Origin: Hymenobacter sedentarius
Lineage (GTDB): Bacteria > Bacteroidota > Bacteroidia > Cytophagales > Hymenobacteraceae
Reading direction: 5' to 3'
Assembly: GCF_001507645.1 (NCBI RefSeq)
Contig: NZ_CP013909.1
Span: forward strand, 620,001 to 684,000
DNA length: 64,000 nucleotides
Part shown: one piece after another, positions 60,813-64,000 of the stretch
Numbering within the stretch: the stretch's first letter is position 1
Layout: the number at the start of each line of letters is the position of its first letter
Translations under genes and position numbers: made by a program
The notes under the pieces: model-generated
Databases searched by the model: none
What the model was told of the DNA's origin: nothing
Seen by the model: only the letters and a program-made list of their open reading frames with translations

Positions 60813-63488
60813 CTATTGAATGACTACACGGATGGTTTGTTCGGCCTGGCTTTCCAGCTTCACGCGGAGCAGATACAGTCCTGGCTTCAGGCCGTTGGTG
60901 TTGAGCTGGTTGATAACGCCGTCGATAGTGGTTTCGCGTTGGAACCGGCCCAGCATGTCGTAGAGGCGAATGCTCACCGGGCTGCTCGTACCGGCAATCA
61001 GCCGCAGGGTTTCGCCCGCCAATACGGGGTTAGGAAAAGCTTGGACCGCCCCCTTCTGGAGGTAATACGCCTCTTGGACCTGGCTGTAAAACGGTTGCCC
61101 GGCCAGGTTATCCAGCCGCACGCGGTAGAGGTAGCCGCCGGCGGCCGGCGGCAAGTCGGTGAACGCAAATTGGGTCTTTGTAAGCGGCGCGAGGGTTTGC
61201 ACAGCCTCATAGCCCGCGGCCCCCAGGCGCTCCAGCGTAGCCGACCGCAGGCGATACACGCTGCCCAGCTCCACATTGAACAGGATGGTGTTGTCGACGA
61301 GCTGGCGCGGCAGGAACGACCGAAAGTAGCACGCCGTGCCTTGGGTCATATAGTCGATGGTGCCGCCGGGCTCGGCCAGCTTGCCCTGCAAGATGGGCGC
61401 CACGGTATAGTAGCGGGTGGCCGCCATTTGGGCCCGGTTGAGCACCAGGGCCGTGTCGGTAGTAAGCGCTAAGGGTACCAGGGCGGTAGCCCCCATCTGG
61501 TACACCTGGTACTTGGCTACGCCGGGCACCCGCGTCCATTGCAGCAAGGTTTCTTCGGGGCAAGTAAAGCCCACTTGCAGCGTGGGCGCCCGCACGATGG
61601 CAAAGGTGTCGGAAGCATACGCCTGGCTGCCAGCCACCAACCGCAGTTGGGCCAAGGCCACGGTATCGGGCGCAGTCCAGGCGAGGTGGTTGTCAGTCAA
61701 AACCACGGTTGGGCTGGCCACGCGCCACTGGGCCTGGCCCACCGGCCGGTACTCGAGGCGGGCGGTGGTAGCGGGGCCGCTCCAGTGCCAGCGCACTGTG
61801 CTGGCAGCTCCCGGCCGCACGTTGCCCGCGCGTTGCGGGCTTATCCATTCCAGCCCAACCGGATTCACCTCGTAGGCCAAGCTGAACGACTGGGAGCCTT
61901 GGGGTACCGCAAAGCCGCGCACGTGCAGCTCGTAGGTGCCGGCGGCGGGCACGGTCAGGGTAATTTGCTCGGCGTTGTTCAGGTGGTCGGCGCCGCGGCG
62001 GGCGGGGCGCGCCAGGGAGTCGGCGTGGGGGTAGGCGCTGAGCACCCAGGGCTGCCAGTGCTGGCCGGTGGCCGGTGCCACCAGCTCCAGGTCCAGGTCG
62101 TTGACGAGGGCGCGGGCCGCGTTGGCGGCCGCATCCGGGTCGGCCCACACGAGGGTGGCTTTCAGCTGCTGGCCGGCAGGCACGGTGAGGGTAAAGACCT
62201 GCTCGGCGCCCTGCGCAACGGCTCCGTTAAAAAACTGGTTGCCGCGCATGGCCGCCAGGGCTCCCAGCGCATCGGCCTGCCCGAAGCCGCTCACAAAGTC
62301 TACTTCGGGTCGGCCCAGGTCGTCGGCGCTGTTCAGCAGCACGGCTTTGACGAGGGTGGCGGGCGGGAGCGTGCCGCTGTGCTGGTCGCGGTAGGTTTGC
62401 TGCAACAGCACCCCCATGCCCGACACCAGCGCCGCCGACTCGGAGGAGCCGCCTTCGCCGTAGGCCACCAGCTCGGGCTTGATGCGGCCGTCGTAGGCAG
62501 GCCCGCGCGAGCTGAGCGCCGCCACCTGGCCCGAGGGGTCGGTGGCGCCCACGGTCAGGGTATTTTTCGACATCTTGAACTGCCCCGTGACGTTGGCTAC
62601 GCCGGCAATGCCGGCGTATGTGCCGGTTGGGCTGGCCAGGGTGCCCACGTTGCCCGACGAAAACACGTGCAGCAGCGTGGGAAACTGCCGCACCTGGCGG
62701 TCGTACTCCTGGGCTTCTACGCCGTAGTAGTTTTCGATGGCCACGCCGTAGGAGTGGTTTTGCACCGATATGCCCGCTTGGGTTAGCTGCGTGCCGTTGT
62801 CGGGCAGCAGGCGGGCAAAATCGGAGGTAGCCAGCCGGACCTCGCGGGCCACGCCCCGGCCCAGCGGGTGCGAATTGCCGGCGCCCCCGATAAGGGTGGC
62901 CATAGCGGTGGCGTGGCTGGAAGGCGGCCCGGGAAACGTGCCCGCGCTTATCACCCGGCCTTTTAAATCGATGTCGTTCGGGTCAAACGGCTGTTCTTTT
63001 ACCGACACCGCGATGCCCTGGCCGGCCAGCTGCGGAAAACGCGCCTGCACCGCCGCAATGGCGTTCACCGACAAGTCCGAATTATTGAGCTGTCGCTCCT
63101 CGTGCGCCTGGCGGTCGGGTACGTCCACAAATTGTACGAAGGGGCAGGCGGCTAGCTGCACCAGCGTCGCAGTGCTCAGCCCCGACACGGCCAGCGTGCG
63201 GGCCGAAGCACTGGGCTGCGACACCCGAACCGCGGGCAGCTGCTGCTGCACCCATTGCTGAAAAGCCGGCCGGTCGGCCACGCTCACCCGCACGGCCCGG
63301 GCCGCCCGCTGGGCCCCGGCAGCCTGCAGCCCGGGCGCCAGCTTGGCCTGGGGGCCAGCTGGGGGCGTCAGGGTTTGGGCCGGCAGCGAAACCGCGGGCA
63401 GCAACAACAGGGCCATGCACTGCCAGTGGCGCGCCAGCCGCTTCCACGGCCGGGCAAGGCCCGTGTGGCCAAGTCGTGTTAACCCCAT
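60813..63488 (-). CDS. Subtilisin-like S8 serine peptidase with T9SS sorting domain
   Basis: An 891-residue secreted protease. N-terminal export signal (MALLLLPAVSLPAQ; a second ATG at 63416 would start there), prodomain to about 135, then a divergent S8 domain: Asp in KEQPFDPNDID (about 167), His in SSHATAMATLIGG (about 194), Ser in GGSSESAALVSG (about 350), and the oxyanion Asn in VQNHSYG. A P-domain-like region (about 440-560) and Fn3-like segments follow; the end (AFPNPVLAGETLRL ... LNTNGLKPGLYLLRVKLES) is a type A T9SS sorting domain. A 24-bp duplicate of codons near 61340-61363 sits at its stop codon. Confidence 0.9.
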   Translation of the reverse strand: MGLTRLGHTGLARPWKRLARHWQCMALLLLPAVSLPAQTLTPPAGPQAKLAPGLQAAGAQRAARAVRVSVADRPAFQQWVQQQLPAVRVSQPSASARTLAVSGLSTATLVQLAACPFVQFVDVPDRQAHEERQLNNSDLSVNAIAAVQARFPQLAGQGIAVSVKEQPFDPNDIDLKGRVISAGTFPGPPSSHATAMATLIGGAGNSHPLGRGVAREVRLATSDFARLLPDNGTQLTQAGISVQNHSYGVAIENYYGVEAQEYDRQVRQFPTLLHVFSSGNVGTLASPTGTYAGIAGVANVTGQFKMSKNTLTVGATDPSGQVAALSSRGPAYDGRIKPELVAYGEGGSSESAALVSGMGVLLQQTYRDQHSGTLPPATLVKAVLLNSADDLGRPEVDFVSGFGQADALGALAAMRGNQFFNGAVAQGAEQVFTLTVPAGQQLKATLVWADPDAAANAARALVNDLDLELVAPATGQHWQPWVLSAYPHADSLARPARRGADHLNNAEQITLTVPAAGTYELHVRGFAVPQGSQSFSLAYEVNPVGLEWISPQRAGNVRPGAASTVRWHWSGPATTARLEYRPVGQAQWRVASPTVVLTDNHLAWTAPDTVALAQLRLVAGSQAYASDTFAIVRAPTLQVGFTCPEETLLQWTRVPGVAKYQVYQMGATALVPLALTTDTALVLNRAQMAATRYYTVAPILQGKLAEPGGTIDYMTQGTACYFRSFLPRQLVDNTILFNVELGSVYRLRSATLERLGAAGYEAVQTLAPLTKTQFAFTDLPPAAGGYLYRVRLDNLAGQPFYSQVQEAYYLQKGAVQAFPNPVLAGETLRLIAGTSSPVSIRLYDMLGRFQRETTIDGVINQLNTNGLKPGLYLLRVKLESQAEQTIRVVIQ

Positions 63489-63504
63489 GTATGCAAGTAT
63501 TTTG

Positions 63505-63550
63505 GTAGAAAAATCAGCTCAATTCGGGTAGAAAAAGCAGCTCAATTCGC
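63505..63550. repeat. Tandem 23-bp repeat in the S8 gene leader
   Basis: Two copies in tandem (63505-63527 and 63528-63550), 21 of 23 bases identical, each with GTAGAAAAA and CAGCTCAATTCG. They fall between the -7 box and the start of the S8 protease gene. Confidence 0.8.
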
Positions 63551-63557
63551 CCGTTGC

Positions 63558-63565
63558 CAAAGATA
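63558..63565 (-). promoter_or_regulatory. -7 box TATCTTTG for the S8 protease gene
   Basis: Exact TAnnTTTG match on the reverse strand, 70 bases before the start at 63488. Confidence 0.6.
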
Positions 63566-63614
63566 ACCAGAACCGTCTGCTAATTCTGGTTTACCGCCAT
63601 ACCTCAATATAAAA

Positions 63615-63641
63615 AAAGAACCCGCACACGGCGGGTTCTTT
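63615..63641 (-). terminator. Terminator of the alcohol dehydrogenase gene
   Basis: 11-bp stem aaagaacccgc (63615-63625) / gcgggttcttt (63631-63641), with A/T tracts, 24 bases past the stop codon. Confidence 0.8.
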
Positions 63642-63664
63642 AGCGTTTCTCAACCGTGATGCGC

Positions 63665-64000
63665 TTACGCGCCGGGCTTGAGCACCACCTTGGTGCAGTT
63701 GTCCTTTTTGTTGCGGAAGATGTCGTAGCCGTGAGCCGCCTGGCTCAACGGCAGGCGGTGCGAGATGATGTCGTCGAGGCGCACGTCGCCGTTGGCCACG
63801 TGCTGCAACAGGCGGTCGATGTGCTTGTGAGCGGGGGCCTGGCCGCCCTTCAACGTGATGCCTTTGTCGAAGAACTGGTGGATGGGGAAGTTGTCGAAGG
63901 GCGAAGAGTACACGCCCAGCACCGACACAAAGCCGCCCCGGCGCACGGCACTCATGCAGGCCAGCAGCACTTTATCGGAACCCTTTTCCAGGTTGATGAC
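63665..64000 (-). CDS. Zinc-dependent alcohol dehydrogenase, C-terminal part (partial)
   Basis: The last 111 residues of a medium-chain dehydrogenase; the 5' end is beyond the window. The visible piece contains the end of the NAD-binding domain (RRGGFVSVLGVYSSPFDNFPI), the FFDKGITLKGGQAPAHKHIDRLLQHV segment and the C-terminal LPLSQAAHGYDIFRNKKDNCTKVVLKP. This ordering is typical of the glutathione-independent formaldehyde/threonine-dehydrogenase-like branch with 'GQAP' before the substrate-side helix. The zinc ligands are not in the window. The frame is open to base 64000. Confidence 0.85.
   Translation of the reverse strand, partial: VINLEKGSDKVLLACMSAVRRGGFVSVLGVYSSPFDNFPIHQFFDKGITLKGGQAPAHKHIDRLLQHVANGDVRLDDIISHRLPLSQAAHGYDIFRNKKDNCTKVVLKPGA

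Overview
The window is chromosomal DNA from a GC-rich member of the Bacteroidota, most likely Hymenobacter or a close relative in the Cytophagales. This is inferred from family content, not from a database search. The signs are three secreted proteins with type IX secretion (T9SS) C-terminal sorting domains, the gliding lipoprotein gene gldH behind a ricT/PSP1 gene, Bacteroidota-type TAnnTTTG -7 promoter boxes, almost no Shine-Dalgarno use, an arsenosugar-type cluster, and several families common in Hymenobacter. No intact insertion sequence, prophage, rRNA or CRISPR array is visible.

Layout. 0-9.4 kb: edge of a probable desaturase, a small STAS-like protein, lipoprotein MsrA, a very long multi-PAS histidine kinase broken by a one-base frameshift, then a methionine aminotransferase/omega-amidase pair and a small lipoprotein. 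9.4-20 kb: VCBS-repeat T9SS protein, murF, an rfbC/glycosyltransferase pair, cytochrome c, hflX, a DUF6268-like barrel and a DUF6134-like/DUF547 pair. 20-24.4 kb: a tightly packed five-gene cluster ending in the radical-SAM protein ArsS. 24.4-28.7 kb: ppk1, sixA and an M43 metalloprotease. 29-36.4 kb: a giant metallophosphoesterase/kinase-like/Omp85-type fusion, an HD-PycTM (Pycsar-effector-like) fusion, tRNA-Arg(CCU), and a less GC-rich HNH/WG-repeat pair. 36.6-41.2 kb: DinB protein, then barrel, PstS-like protein and a sensor kinase lacking its phospho-acceptor histidine, then a second STAS-like paralogue. 41.8-55.6 kb: GH43 enzyme, secreted Ser/Lys-rich protein, a 2,075-residue alpha-2-macroglobulin, DinB, M1 peptidase and a large disordered protein. 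55.8-64 kb: cold-shock protein, ricT-gldH, a tandem M57 protease pair (second copy decayed), an S8 protease and the end of a zinc alcohol dehydrogenase.

Most genes are housekeeping, envelope or secreted functions. The most unusual items are the orphan HD-PycTM fusion, the tRNA-Arg with a swapped 19:56 tertiary pair, the phosphatase/kinase-like/barrel fusion, the histidine-less sensor kinase operon, the alpha-2-macroglobulin with SusC-plug-like motifs, and a short intergenic word (AGCTCAAT) repeated far more often than chance would give.
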